Positions 1 through 10,022 of a stretch of 58,455 bases of DNA are shown here, piece after piece. Under the pieces are notes generated by a model that saw only the letters and a list, made by a program, of their open reading frames with translations, made no database searches and had not been told where the DNA came from. Location: assembly GCA_029218445.1 (NCBI GenBank), contig JAQXRI010000121.1, positions 1 through 58,455 of the forward strand. Direction: 5' to 3'. Each line of letters begins with the position of its first letter. The stretch's first letter is position 1. The translations under genes were made by a program, and so were the position numbers. This stretch comes from Prevotellaceae bacterium (GTDB lineage Bacteria > Bacteroidota > Bacteroidia > Bacteroidales > Bacteroidaceae).

Positions 1-2547
1 GGTCCGGGATCATCGCCACGCGTCATCATCCGTGGTATCTCAACGGTGAACGGCAGCGACCCTCTCTACGTTGTTGACGGAATGCCGGTGGGCACCAACA
101 TCAACTTCCTCAACCAGAACGACATCGAGAGCATGCAGGTGCTGAAGGACGCGTCAGCGTCTGCCATCTACGGTACACGAGCCTCCAATGGTGTGGTTCT
201 CATCACCACAAAGAAGGGCGCACTGGGCGCGACAAAGTTCACCGCCTCGGTAAGTGTAGGTTTCCAGACTCTCGCAAAGCCTGAGATAGCGTCGGCAGAG
301 GAATATGAAAAGGTGTATAACGCACGCTACACCAACGACGGACAGAAGTCGCCATTCACCAATGGCGGCGCAAAGACCGACTGGTGGGACGAGTGTCTCA
401 ACAGCGTGGCACTGCAGCAGAACTACAACTTTGGCTTCTCAGGCGGCAACGACAAGCTGCTCTATTCGGCCAACATCGGCTACTACCGTCAGGAGGCACA
501 GTACAAGGTGGGCGAGTGGCAGAAGCTGTCGGCACGCTTCTCGATGGAATACAAGTTCAACAACATCGTGAAGGCAGGTATCGACATGACTCCACGCTAC
601 GAGCAGTGGGCCAACACACCAAGCCTCATGGGTGCAATGATGTCGATGGACCCGACAACTCCAATTATGCGTCCCGAGAGCGAGTGGACCAGCAACCAAT
701 ACAGCAACTATGCACGCTCTAACAACAACCAGGAGTGGAATCCAGTGGCAAGCATGTACCGCATGGACAACAATTCTGACGAGTATGGACTTCTCGCCAC
801 ACCATTCATCAGCATCACCCCGATAGAAGGTCTTACCTTCCGTTCGCAGTTTGGCATCAACGCACACTTCCGCATGTCAGACGCCTTCACGCCAAACTTC
901 TTTATCGACAACCTTGAGCAGGTGGAGAAGAACAAGGCAGAGCGCAAAATGGATAACTGGGTGGACTGGAACTGGACCAACACCCTGACCTACATGAAGC
1001 AGTTCAATAAGAAGCACAACCTCAACCTCATGGCCGGCTACACCATGGAGCGCTTCCAGTACTACTATCTGAACGGCTCGCGCGAACTGATACCATCCAA
1101 TGTTGAGGATATGCGCTACGTGAGTGCCGGTACCGACAACATGCAGGTATCAGGCTCCAACACCTACTCGTCGCTCATCTCTTACCTCGGACGTGTGATG
1201 TACAACTACGACGAGCGCTACTATCTGACGGCGTCAATCCGTGTCGATGGTTCGTCGAAGTTCCCAACAGGCAACAAGTACGCCACATTCCCCGCAGTCA
1301 GCCTCGCATGGCGCATCAGCGGCGAAAACTTCATGAAGGACCAGAAGGTTGTTGACGACCTAAAGCTCCGCCTCGGTTGGGGTAAGGTGGGCAACCAGAA
1401 CATCGACAACTCGGCCTACGTAAGCTCGATAGGTACACTGCGCTACGTATTCGGCAATCAGATAGGCATAGGCTCACAGGTAAGCTCTATCGGCAACAGC
1501 GGCATCCAGTGGGAAACCGTCGAGGACTACAACGTGGGTCTTGACATGGCATTCCTCGGCAGCCGCCTGCGCGTGACGGCCGACTGGTTCTTGAAGAAGA
1601 GCCACGACATGCTGCTGAAGAAGGACAACCTGCTGATTCTTGGCTATCCAATGTGGAACGGACAGATGTGGGAGAACATCGGTGAGATGAAGGCAACAGG
1701 TTGGGAACTCGGCATCAACTGGAACGACCGTGCCGGCGACTTTACCTATGGCGTTGGCGTAAACCTCTCGTCGGTAAGGAACAAGGCCGTGACGCTCAAC
1801 GGCGACTACATCTACACTGGAAACCACAACGGCGACTACATCATACGCAACGAGGCTGGCGAGCTGCTCAGCCAGTTCTACGGCTACACCGTTGACGGCA
1901 TTTTCCAGAACGAGACAGAGGTTAACTCTTACACAAGCCAGTATGGCGACCTGATGCAGCCTAACGCAAAGCCGGGCGACTTCCGCTATAAGGACCTCAA
2001 TCAGGACGGCAAGATTGACGAGAAGGACAAGTCGTATATCGGCAACCCATTCCCCGACCTCATGCTTGGCATCAACCTCAACGCTTCGTGGAAGAACTTC
2101 GACATCCTTGCCAACTTCTACGGCACCATCGGCAACGACATTTACAACCTGAACAAGGATCGCTACTTCGGCACCAACGGCCAGAACGTCATTGCCGGCA
2201 CCTACGACACGGCATGGCGTCCTGACAACACCGACACCGACGTGCCACGCCTCTCGGTAAACGACTCGAACGGCAACCACAGCAAGCCATCGACATTCTT
2301 CGTAGAGGACGGCAGCTACCTGCGCCTGAAGCTGTTGCAGATAGGCTACACACTGCCAAAGAAGATATTCAACGACAAGCTGACCATGCGCGTGTCGCTC
2401 TCAGCACAGAACCTCTTCACCATCAGCGGCTATTCAGGCATGGACCCCGAAACGGCCTCTATGGGTGGAGCTACCGAGTCGGGTATCGACTGGACAGGTT
2501 ATCCTAACCCACGTACATTCCTGCTTGGCGTGAACTTGAACTTCTAA
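1..2547 (+). CDS. SusC/RagA-type TonB-dependent outer-membrane receptor (5' end outside window)
   Basis: The reading frame is open from base 1, so the N-terminus (signal peptide, carboxypeptidase-like domain, TonB box) lies upstream. What is visible starts in the plug domain: the family motif around [11 protein letters not shown], then [20 protein letters not shown] and [10 protein letters not shown], followed by about 700 residues of beta-barrel. The protein ends in LLGVNLNF; a terminal Phe is usual for outer-membrane barrels. SusC proteins import oligosaccharides (or peptides) across the outer membrane with a SusD lid. A susD gene follows after 30 bases and two GH30 genes come next, so this is the transporter of a glycan locus. 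Family is certain; substrate is inferred only. Confidence 0.95.
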   Translation, partial: GPGSSPRVIIRGISTVNGSDPLYVVDGMPVGTNINFLNQNDIESMQVLKDASASAIYGTRASNGVVLITTKKGALGATKFTASVSVGFQTLAKPEIASAEEYEKVYNARYTNDGQKSPFTNGGAKTDWWDECLNSVALQQNYNFGFSGGNDKLLYSANIGYYRQEAQYKVGEWQKLSARFSMEYKFNNIVKAGIDMTPRYEQWANTPSLMGAMMSMDPTTPIMRPESEWTSNQYSNYARSNNNQEWNPVASMYRMDNNSDEYGLLATPFISITPIEGLTFRSQFGINAHFRMSDAFTPNFFIDNLEQVEKNKAERKMDNWVDWNWTNTLTYMKQFNKKHNLNLMAGYTMERFQYYYLNGSRELIPSNVEDMRYVSAGTDNMQVSGSNTYSSLISYLGRVMYNYDERYYLTASIRVDGSSKFPTGNKYATFPAVSLAWRISGENFMKDQKVVDDLKLRLGWGKVGNQNIDNSAYVSSIGTLRYVFGNQIGIGSQVSSIGNSGIQWETVEDYNVGLDMAFLGSRLRVTADWFLKKSHDMLLKKDNLLILGYPMWNGQMWENIGEMKATGWELGINWNDRAGDFTYGVGVNLSSVRNKAVTLNGDYIYTGNHNGDYIIRNEAGELLSQFYGYTVDGIFQNETEVNSYTSQYGDLMQPNAKPGDFRYKDLNQDGKIDEKDKSYIGNPFPDLMLGINLNASWKNFDILANFYGTIGNDIYNLNKDRYFGTNGQNVIAGTYDTAWRPDNTDTDVPRLSVNDSNGNHSKPSTFFVEDGSYLRLKLLQIGYTLPKKIFNDKLTMRVSLSAQNLFTISGYSGMDPETASMGGATESGIDWTGYPNPRTFLLGVNLNF

Positions 2548-2577
2548 AAAAACGAATACATAAAAAGAAAGAAATAT

Positions 2578-4173
2578 ATGAAGAACTCAATATTGAAACT
2601 GACCTTAGTGGCAGGTCTGGGACTTACAATGTCAAGCTGCTCCGACTTCCTTGAGGAGCCAATACTTGGACAGCAGGACTTGACTAACTATTTCGCCACT
2701 GAAGAGGAGTGCGAGAAGCACATCACCGGATGCTACTTCTATCTGGCATGCGACGACTGGTGGCAGATATACAAGCACTACAACTCGATGAACATCTGTA
2801 CCGACGACATGTGGATGGGCAACACTACACAGGATCCGGGCGACTATCTGCACTTGGCACACTACACTGGCAACACCGTAAGTGCGGGCAATGCCGTGCA
2901 GAACTTCTGGCAGTATCGCTACAAGGGAATACTGCAGTGCAACATCGCCATCGAGAAGATTCCCAACGTGCAGTTCAACGACGAGAATCTGAAGAACCGT
3001 CTCATTGGCGAGGCAAAGTTCATGCGTGCTTTCGAGTATTTCGAGCTGGCATACAACTTCGGCGGACTGCCATTGGTTACCGGTATGCTCATGCCTGCTG
3101 ACGTGCAGGGCATAGAGCGTGCGTCGTTGGCCGACACCTACGCCATGATTGAACAGGATCTGAAGGACGCCATTGAAGTGCTGCCTCTGCGCTCGCAGTA
3201 CAGCGAAGCCAACATGGGACGCATAACCAAAGGCGCTGCACAGGGAATGCTCGGAAAGGTCTATCTGGCTCAGGGCAAGTACGAAGAAGCAAAGAACATG
3301 CTCAAGAACGTAATCAACAGCAACGAATATAAGCTGCTCGACGACTTCTCGAAGGTGTGGAACATGGACTACAACAACAGCGAAGAGTCGCTGTTTGAAT
3401 ATCAGACAATGTTCAGCGCAAGCTACAACTTGGGCGAGCGCTGGTCGGTGGTTTGCGGTTCGCGCGACGACAACGGCTGGTCGTGGGGTCTGCCTACAAG
3501 CAACCTTGAGAAGGCCTACAAGGATGCCGGCGACGACGTGCGCCTGCGCTACACCATACTCCACGACGGGGAGACCGACGTGCCCGGCGACCCAACATGG
3601 AACGAGGACAACCCATACGTCATCTCGGCAAGCAAGCACAAGAGCCAGCGTTGCAACATGAAGCTCTTCATACCGGTTGAGAAGCGTCCGTCGCCATACG
3701 ACGCTCCGAAGATTCCGCTCAACATCCGCATATTGCGCTACGCCGACGTGCTGCTGATGTATGCCGAGGCCTGCAACGAAACGGGCGACGACGGCGAGGC
3801 ACGTGCGAAGCTCAACATGGTGCGCGACCGCGTCAACCTCGACCCTGTTACATCGAACGGCAAGGCTCTGCGCGACGCCATTCGCTTGGAGCGCCGTCTG
3901 GAGCTGGCCTTCGAGCCTGGCATCCGCCTCTTCGACCTGCGTCGCTGGAAGGACGACAATGGCAAGCTCGCCATACAGAACCTGATGGGTCCGAACGGCT
4001 CGTTTGTGAAGTACAACCTCGAAGAGTCGGAGGACGAGTGCGAGAGAAACAACCAGAACGAGAACTCCAACAAGGGCTATGCCTTCAAGGAGGGACGCGA
4101 CGAACTGTTCCCAATACCTAATTCTGAAATTACCATGTCGAATGGTTCAATAAAGCAGAATCCGGGTTATTAA
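2578..4173 (+). CDS. SusD/RagB-family surface glycan-binding lipoprotein
   Basis: 531 residues. The N-terminus is a lipoprotein signal with lipobox TMSSC; Cys21 would be lipidated and is followed by SDFLEEP, a typical SusD start. The middle has SusD TPR-type helices (GEAKFMRAFEYFELAYNFGG, GAAQGMLGKVYLAQGKYEEA). The C-terminal half has RYADVLLMYAEACNE and RLERRLELAFEPGIRLFDLR, both SusD signatures, and the end QNPGY is the usual SusD terminus. It would cap the upstream SusC barrel at the cell surface and bind the incoming glycan. The gap to susC is 30 bases, so the two are probably co-transcribed. Confidence 0.96.
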   Translation: MKNSILKLTLVAGLGLTMSSCSDFLEEPILGQQDLTNYFATEEECEKHITGCYFYLACDDWWQIYKHYNSMNICTDDMWMGNTTQDPGDYLHLAHYTGNTVSAGNAVQNFWQYRYKGILQCNIAIEKIPNVQFNDENLKNRLIGEAKFMRAFEYFELAYNFGGLPLVTGMLMPADVQGIERASLADTYAMIEQDLKDAIEVLPLRSQYSEANMGRITKGAAQGMLGKVYLAQGKYEEAKNMLKNVINSNEYKLLDDFSKVWNMDYNNSEESLFEYQTMFSASYNLGERWSVVCGSRDDNGWSWGLPTSNLEKAYKDAGDDVRLRYTILHDGETDVPGDPTWNEDNPYVISASKHKSQRCNMKLFIPVEKRPSPYDAPKIPLNIRILRYADVLLMYAEACNETGDDGEARAKLNMVRDRVNLDPVTSNGKALRDAIRLERRLELAFEPGIRLFDLRRWKDDNGKLAIQNLMGPNGSFVKYNLEESEDECERNNQNENSNKGYAFKEGRDELFPIPNSEITMSNGSIKQNPGY

Positions 4174-4279
4174 TGTGCGAATCATTCTAGATTTTATAAT
4201 AAATGGTTGGTCAATTAGCCTTGTTTGATTAGGTAGAGATTGTATTTCAGGATAACGTTTCGTTTAAAAAACAGAGAAT

Positions 4280-6502
4280 ATGAAACAACGTATATTCACG
4301 GCCATCGTCACTATGGCACTGACGGCAACAGCTGCCTTTGCCCAGACGACACCGCTTGCCGACTTTGAAGACGGGACAGTGGGGACAAACCTGAGGATAA
4401 ACAAAGACTACACAGGCTCGCTGTTCACAAAAAAGCCTACGGTGATGGACAATCCGAAAAAAGACGACGTCAACCCGTCGGAGAAATGCATCGGTGCCAT
4501 AAACGTAGCCAACGCCGACTGGCACAAGAACTTCTTGATAGTGGAGTTTACAAGCCCTTTCGTCGTTGACGATTCCAACCGATTGCTCTCGCTGAAGGCC
4601 TACCGCAGCATTCAGCCCAAGGAGATGCGTATAGGCGTAAACGGATATGAGGACGCCAACGAGGTGTATCGTGGTATGCTGAAAGCCGACGGACAATGGG
4701 AAACGATTACCATCGACCTCGGCGAGAAATACTACGACAGAAAAGTGGAAAAGCTATACTTCGTACTGAGTTGCAACTGGAGCGACCCGCGCACTGGTTG
4801 GGGCGAGGCAACCTATTGCTTCGACGACTTCACACTGGCCAAGGGAGGCGAGATGCCGGCACAAGTGGTGGGCATCGACGCTACGACAACGTTCCAGACC
4901 GTCAAGGACTTTGGAGCAAGCGACTGCTGGACGGCCGACTACGTGGGAAAGTATTTCAGCGACGAGGCAAAGGCCAACGCCGCACGATGGCTGTTCAGTC
5001 AGGAGATGGACGCTGAGGGCAACCCGCAGGGCATTGGACTCTCTTGCTGGCGAGTGAACGTCGGTGCAGGCAGCGCATCACAGGGTGAGGCAAGCAACAT
5101 CGAGGACGAAACACGACGTGCCGACTGCTTCCTTAACGCCGACGGCAGCTACGACTGGACACGACAATCAGGACAACAGTATTTCATGAACGAGGCTAAA
5201 CGCTATGGTGTAGATAATTTTGTATTGTTTTCTAACTCAGCACCTATATATTTCACCAAAAACGGCAAGGCGAACGCCAACGGAAGCACCATAAGCTGCA
5301 ACCTCAAGGATGACTGTTATGACGACTTTGCCGATTTTCTCGTCACAACGGCCGAACACTTCAAAGGCGAAGGCTACAACGTGACATACATCGACCCCGT
5401 AAACGAGCCTCAGTTTGACTGGAAAGACGGACAGGAAGGCTCGCCATGGGAAAACTCCAACATAGCGAAACTGGCCAAGGAACTCGACAAAAGCATGGCC
5501 GCACGCAGCATGGCAGGCACACGTGTGCTGATACCTGAAGCGTCGTCGCTTGACTGCCTGTATGGAGGAAGCGGAAGGGCGACAAATCAAATCTACAACT
5601 TCTTCAACTCATCGAGCGCAAACTATGTGGGCAACCTTATATATATAGATAAGGTGGTGGCAGGACACAGCTACTGGACATATTCCACCGACGCCAACCT
5701 GCAAGACGTGAGACAGAAGACGGCCGACGCTGCACGTGAGGCCGGAATAGAGGTGATGCAGACCGAATGGTCGATGCTGGGCGATGCACCAAGCTCGTCA
5801 ACAGGATTCCCCGCAAGCTACGACGCGGCAACGAAAATGGACATGGCTCTGTTTATGGCAAAGGTAATATATGCTGATATGGCCATAGGCAACATGTCGG
5901 CATGGTCGTACTGGACGGCCATGGCACAGGAGCGCTGGAGCCAGAAAAACCGCTTCTATCTCATACGTCTGAACTCACTTGACGACTCTGGCGACGAGAG
6001 CTACGCAGACCTTAAGGTTGGCGGAAAGACAACAGCCGACAAGAACCTTTGGGCATTGGGCAACTATAGCCGTTTCGTGCGCCCGGGATTCCGTCGCGTG
6101 GCTGTCGATGGAGGCGACGACCTGACAGGACTGATGTGCACGTCATACCTTTCGGCCGACGGCAAACAGTTGGTGGCTGTCATGGTGAACATGAGCCGCG
6201 CCCGCCGTACTGTAAACCTTACACTCACAGGATTTGAGGCTAAGGACTTCAAGAAGTATGTGACCGACAAAGACCACGACCTGAACATCGACGACAGCGA
6301 CAACAGCCTCACGGCAATAGCCATACCTGCACGCTCGGTGACAACGGTGGTGATCAATTCCGACGGAACAGGAATAGAAACGCCGAATGCTTCAGCTGAC
6401 AACAGCCCCGCACAGCGCACATACAACCTTCAGGGTATGGAAGTGAAGGAGTCGAGTAAGGGAATAATAGTGAAAAAAGGAAAGAAACGAATAAATCTAT
6501 GA
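4280..6502 (+). CDS. GH30-family glycoside hydrolase with N-terminal beta-sandwich domain
   Basis: 740 residues. Residues 1-21 are a Sec signal peptide ending AFA. Residues about 25-190 look like a carbohydrate-binding-type beta domain (starts ADFEDGTVG, ends FDDFTLAKGG). From about 200 to 690 it resembles the GH30 branch described for endo-beta-1,6-galactanase-like enzymes: TVKDFGASDCW, GIGLSCWRVNVGAGSASQG. The likely acid/base is Glu376 in PVNEP and the nucleophile Glu496 in MQTEWS. The C-terminal stretch (YNLQGMEVKE...GKKRI) resembles short tails of Prevotella secreted proteins. GH30 members cleave beta-linked glucan, galactan, xylan or fucosides; I cannot assign the subfamily. It lies 106 bases after susD and overlaps the next gene by 4 bases (ATGA). 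Confidence 0.88.
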   Translation: MKQRIFTAIVTMALTATAAFAQTTPLADFEDGTVGTNLRINKDYTGSLFTKKPTVMDNPKKDDVNPSEKCIGAINVANADWHKNFLIVEFTSPFVVDDSNRLLSLKAYRSIQPKEMRIGVNGYEDANEVYRGMLKADGQWETITIDLGEKYYDRKVEKLYFVLSCNWSDPRTGWGEATYCFDDFTLAKGGEMPAQVVGIDATTTFQTVKDFGASDCWTADYVGKYFSDEAKANAARWLFSQEMDAEGNPQGIGLSCWRVNVGAGSASQGEASNIEDETRRADCFLNADGSYDWTRQSGQQYFMNEAKRYGVDNFVLFSNSAPIYFTKNGKANANGSTISCNLKDDCYDDFADFLVTTAEHFKGEGYNVTYIDPVNEPQFDWKDGQEGSPWENSNIAKLAKELDKSMAARSMAGTRVLIPEASSLDCLYGGSGRATNQIYNFFNSSSANYVGNLIYIDKVVAGHSYWTYSTDANLQDVRQKTADAAREAGIEVMQTEWSMLGDAPSSSTGFPASYDAATKMDMALFMAKVIYADMAIGNMSAWSYWTAMAQERWSQKNRFYLIRLNSLDDSGDESYADLKVGGKTTADKNLWALGNYSRFVRPGFRRVAVDGGDDLTGLMCTSYLSADGKQLVAVMVNMSRARRTVNLTLTGFEAKDFKKYVTDKDHDLNIDDSDNSLTAIAIPARSVTTVVINSDGTGIETPNASADNSPAQRTYNLQGMEVKESSKGIIVKKGKKRINL

Positions 6503-8040
6503 AAACAATAATAACGGCTGGCATCACGCTGTCTATTGCAATGACGTGGCAGACGGCAATGGGAGACAACGTGCTGAAAGCCACCATCAATACAAATAGT
6601 CCGCAACAGAAGGTGCTGCACTTTGGCGCCTCCGACGCATGGAGCATGCAGTTCATTGGCAATTGGGACGAAAAGGAACAGACGAAGATAGCCGACTGGC
6701 TCTTCTCCACCGAAAACGACAAGGAGGGCAATCCACGAGGCATTGGCCTGTCGATATGGCGCTTCAACCTCGGTGCAGGCAGTGCCGAACAGGGCGATGA
6801 GGCGCAGATAAACTACGGCACACGTACGGAGTGCATGTTGCGCCCTGACGGCACATGGGATTGGACAAAACAGGCCGCCCAACGCCGATTCCTGAAAATG
6901 GCAAAGGAGCGCGGAGTGCCTAAGCTGCTTGCATTCCTCAACTCACCTCCAGTGCAGTTTACGCAGAACGGACTGGCCACAAACACGGGACGAGGCGGCA
7001 CCTACAACCTGCGCGACGACTGCTATGAGAAGTTTGCACAGTATATGGTGGGAGCTGTGAAAGGCATTGAGGAACACGACGGCGTTCACATTGACTACCT
7101 ATGCCCCGTGAACGAACCTGATGGACACTGGAACTGGACAGGCCCTAAACAGGAGGGTTCACCGGCCACCAACCGCGAAATAGCCCGCATTATAAGGGCT
7201 ACCGGCAAAGAGATGAAACGGCAGAAGCATACTACACAGGTGATGGCCGACGAGTCGAGCGACTTGCGCTGCCTTTTGGGCACACACGAAACGTCGTGGG
7301 AGCGTGGCTACAGCCTCTACTCGTTTTTCACAAAAGACAGCACCGACACCTATCTCGGAGCAACGCCTAACGTGCCGCGATTGATGCTGGCCCATAGCTA
7401 CTGGACCAACACTCCAATACCCTACATGAAGGAAATACGCCTAAAGCTGCGCGACGAGATGAAGCGCATGGGAGTGGGTTTCTGGCAGACGGAGATATGC
7501 ATCATGGGCAACGACGAGGAGATAGGCGGTGGACACGAGTATGACTTCTCGATGAAAACGGCGCTTTACGTGGCCAGGGTGATACACCACGACCTCGTTT
7601 ATGCCAATGCCGAGAGTTGGTCATGGTGGAGGGCCGTAGGCGGAAACTACCGCGACGGACTGCTGCGAGCCTACACCGACGAGAAGCGCACCGGAGGATA
7701 TGCCATCGACTCTAAACTGCTGTGGTCGTTGGGCAACTATAGTCGCTTTGTGCGTCCGGAAGCCGTGCGCCACGACGTAACGACATCTGAGCCTGAGGAC
7801 CCCTTCGGAGTGATGTGTTCTGCCTACCGCAACGCCGACGGCCGTTGGGTGGCGGTTGTGATAAACTACGGCGAGCAGCAAAGGCCATTCAGTCTTGTCA
7901 CAAGTGACGGACAGCAACGCCGCTGGACACTGTACCGCACATCGGACATATCGGCTGAAAGTCTTAGGAACATAGGCTCCAACAATGGCATTACTACGCT
8001 TGCTCCACGTTCGATAACCACTTTCGTAGAGGCAAAATAA
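6499..8040 (+). CDS. GH30-family glycoside hydrolase, single-domain paralog
   Basis: 513 residues. It starts at an ATGA overlap with the first GH30 gene, which implies translational coupling. The signal peptide ends near residue 22 (TAMG). The catalytic domain aligns with its neighbour: VLHFGASDAWSMQF, GIGLSIWRFNLGAGSAEQG, acid/base Glu206 in PVNEPDG and nucleophile Glu332 in WQTEICI. It has neither the N-terminal beta domain nor the C-terminal tail of the first enzyme. The two have diverged well beyond a recent duplication, so they may cut different linkages or positions in one glycan. No terminator is obvious before the next promoter. Confidence 0.88.
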   Translation: MKTIITAGITLSIAMTWQTAMGDNVLKATINTNSPQQKVLHFGASDAWSMQFIGNWDEKEQTKIADWLFSTENDKEGNPRGIGLSIWRFNLGAGSAEQGDEAQINYGTRTECMLRPDGTWDWTKQAAQRRFLKMAKERGVPKLLAFLNSPPVQFTQNGLATNTGRGGTYNLRDDCYEKFAQYMVGAVKGIEEHDGVHIDYLCPVNEPDGHWNWTGPKQEGSPATNREIARIIRATGKEMKRQKHTTQVMADESSDLRCLLGTHETSWERGYSLYSFFTKDSTDTYLGATPNVPRLMLAHSYWTNTPIPYMKEIRLKLRDEMKRMGVGFWQTEICIMGNDEEIGGGHEYDFSMKTALYVARVIHHDLVYANAESWSWWRAVGGNYRDGLLRAYTDEKRTGGYAIDSKLLWSLGNYSRFVRPEAVRHDVTTSEPEDPFGVMCSAYRNADGRWVAVVINYGEQQRPFSLVTSDGQQRRWTLYRTSDISAESLRNIGSNNGITTLAPRSITTFVEAK

Positions 8041-8093
8041 AATAAAAAAGAAAGTTTTTCGGTAAAAAGCTGTGGTTTTTACCAATTTTATAG

Positions 8094-8101
8094 TATTTTT
8101 G
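8094..8101 (+). promoter_or_regulatory. Bacteroidetes -7 promoter element (TATTTTTG)
   Basis: It matches TAnnTTTG in the 136-base gap before the first Na/Pi transporter gene. A TTTG-type -33 element at the right distance is not clear, so this is a half-match. Confidence 0.5.
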
Positions 8102-8176
8102 CAGTCGATTTGAAATACATGTTACAATCGTGTTACGATACTGTGATAATACGATTAAGATAAAACTTTCTGGATT

Positions 8177-9886
8177 ATGTCAATTTGGATATTCTTTAGG
8201 CTGATAGGAGCCCTCGCCCTTCTGATGTTCGGAATGAAGTCGATGAGCGACAGTTTGCAGAAGATGGCAGGACCACAGCTCCGCCATGTGTTGGGAACAA
8301 TGACCACAAACCGCCTGACCGGCATACTGTCGGGCGCCTTGATTACGGCGGCGGTACAGTCATCAACGGCCACAACGGTGATGACTGTATCGTTCGTCAA
8401 TGCCGGCCTTCTTACGCTGGCGCAAGCCATATCGGTGATTATGGGCGCCAATATCGGTACAACCCTTACGGCATGGATTATGTCGGCCGGATTTTCGTTT
8501 AACATCACCGACTTTGTATGGCCAGCCTTCTTTCTTGCCATACTGCTCATCTACAGCAAGAAGCGGAAACTGTTTGGTGACTTTATTTTCGGCATTTCGT
8601 TCATGTTCCTCGGTTTGGGAACACTGCGACAAGCAGGTATCGACATGGACCTTGCCCACAACAAGCCGGTACTCGACTTTTTCGCCAGTTTCGATCCCGA
8701 CAGCTTCGTAACGACCATTACGTTCCTCGTTATAGGTAGCATTTTGACCATGTGTGTACAATCGTCGGCTGCCGTCATGGCCATAACAATGATACTTTGC
8801 TCGACGGGAGTGTTGCCCATATATCAGGGCATTGCACTTGTGATGGGCGAAAACATAGGAACGACGGTGACATCTAATATAGCTGCCCTGACGGCAAACA
8901 CACAAGCACGCCGCGCAGCACTTGCCCACATGTTTTTCAACGTCTTTGGTGTGCTGTGGATATTATGTGTGTTTCGGCCGTTCATCGACATGGTGTGTGG
9001 TTTTGTAAACTATGACGCCCTTATGGTTAAGACCGACCCTGGTTTCATGCGCAACGCCGCCAAACTGTCGGTTGTGCTTGCCGCGTTCCACACGTCGTTC
9101 AACATTGCCAACACCACCATTCTTGTATGGTTTATACCACAGATAGAGAAGTTGGTATGCAAGGTGATAAAACCAAAGAAAAACATCGATGAGGACGATT
9201 TCCGCCTGCGCTTCATCCAGTCGGGCATAATGAAGACTCCCGAAATATCGGTTCTGGAAGCTCAAAAGGAGATACACTCGTTTGCAGAACGCATACAGAG
9301 AATGTTTGATATGGTACGCGAACTTCTTGGCGAGACCGACTCCGACAAGTTTGTTAAGCAGTTCAGCCGAATAGAGAAATATGAAGGTATATCAGACAAT
9401 ATGGAAATCGAAATTGCCAAGTATCTGGACAACGTTAGCAACGCCCACTTGTCTGATGAAACCAAGGCCAAGATACGTGCCATGTTGCGTGAGATATCAG
9501 AACTCGAAAGCATCGGCGACAGCTGCTACAACATCGCTCGTACGCTCAACCGCAAGAAGGCCGGCAAGGAGGACTTCACCGAGAAGCAGTATGAACACAT
9601 CCACCAGATGATGGAACTTACCGACGATGCACTGTCGCAGATGATAATAACGCTTGTGGGACACAAGGCCGATAACGATGCCAACCGCTCGTTCAACATA
9701 GAGAACGAGATAAACAACTACCGCAACCAACTGCGCAGACAAAACATCAACGACGTGAATGACCATTTATATACATACGCAATAGGTACGATGTATATGG
9801 ACATAATACAAGAGTGTGAGAAGTTGGGTGATTATGTAGTGAACGTAGTGGAAGCGCGAATGGGCGTTAGGAGGTCAAAAAGCTAA
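8177..9886 (+). CDS. Na+/phosphate cotransporter-family protein with C-terminal PhoU-like domain (copy 1)
   Basis: 569 residues. The N-terminal 340 residues are hydrophobic and hold the duplicated family motif: VQSSTATTVM near residue 60 and CVQSSAAVMAIT near residue 195, each followed by a MGANIGTT or MGENIGTT loop. The C-terminal part (about 360-560) is an all-helical PhoU-like domain (EISELESIGDSCYNIAR, CEKLGDYVVNVVEARMG). The family (NptA/YjbB type) carries phosphate with sodium, sometimes as an exporter, in the inner membrane. A close paralog lies convergently downstream. The PhoU-like ends of the two are nearly identical (56 consecutive residues shared), while the membrane parts differ more. 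Confidence 0.92.
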   Translation: MSIWIFFRLIGALALLMFGMKSMSDSLQKMAGPQLRHVLGTMTTNRLTGILSGALITAAVQSSTATTVMTVSFVNAGLLTLAQAISVIMGANIGTTLTAWIMSAGFSFNITDFVWPAFFLAILLIYSKKRKLFGDFIFGISFMFLGLGTLRQAGIDMDLAHNKPVLDFFASFDPDSFVTTITFLVIGSILTMCVQSSAAVMAITMILCSTGVLPIYQGIALVMGENIGTTVTSNIAALTANTQARRAALAHMFFNVFGVLWILCVFRPFIDMVCGFVNYDALMVKTDPGFMRNAAKLSVVLAAFHTSFNIANTTILVWFIPQIEKLVCKVIKPKKNIDEDDFRLRFIQSGIMKTPEISVLEAQKEIHSFAERIQRMFDMVRELLGETDSDKFVKQFSRIEKYEGISDNMEIEIAKYLDNVSNAHLSDETKAKIRAMLREISELESIGDSCYNIARTLNRKKAGKEDFTEKQYEHIHQMMELTDDALSQMIITLVGHKADNDANRSFNIENEINNYRNQLRRQNINDVNDHLYTYAIGTMYMDIIQECEKLGDYVVNVVEARMGVRRSKS

Positions 9887-9929
9887 CCTGACGGCTTTTT
9901 GAAAATAAATAGTAAGGGAAGAAAAATTA

Positions 9930-9966
9930 AAGTTCGTTGCGCCTGTGTTCAAGGTACAACGAACTT
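9930..9966. terminator. Bidirectional intrinsic terminator between the two Na/Pi genes
   Basis: A 10-bp perfect stem (AAGTTCGTTG at 9930-9939 with CAACGAACTT at 9957-9966) and a 17-base loop. It is followed by a T-rich run on the + strand and, on the other side, by TTAATTTTTC on the - strand, so it can serve both convergent genes. Confidence 0.7.
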
Positions 9967-9995
9967 CAATTTTTAATTTTTTAATCTTTTAATCT

Positions 9996-10021
9996 GAAGA
10001 ATTGAACGAGTTCAATTCTTC
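9996..10021 (-). terminator. Second hairpin just after the - strand Na/Pi gene
   Basis: Perfect 12-bp inverted repeat (GAAGAATTGAAC / GTTCAATTCTTC) with a 2-base centre, ending one base before the stop codon of the - strand gene. There is no T-run directly after it, so it may instead protect the 3' end or act together with the hairpin at 9930-9966. Confidence 0.5.
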
Positions 10022-10022
10022 A

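Noticed and set aside
1474..2280. 268-codon frame on the - strand inside the first susC gene
   Set aside because: It is the antisense of a strongly recognised SusC protein, has no motif and is Val/Ala/Arg-rich as expected for a shadow frame.
2632..3639. 335-codon frame on the - strand inside susD
   Set aside because: Antisense of a clear SusD; composition is typical of a GC-rich shadow frame.
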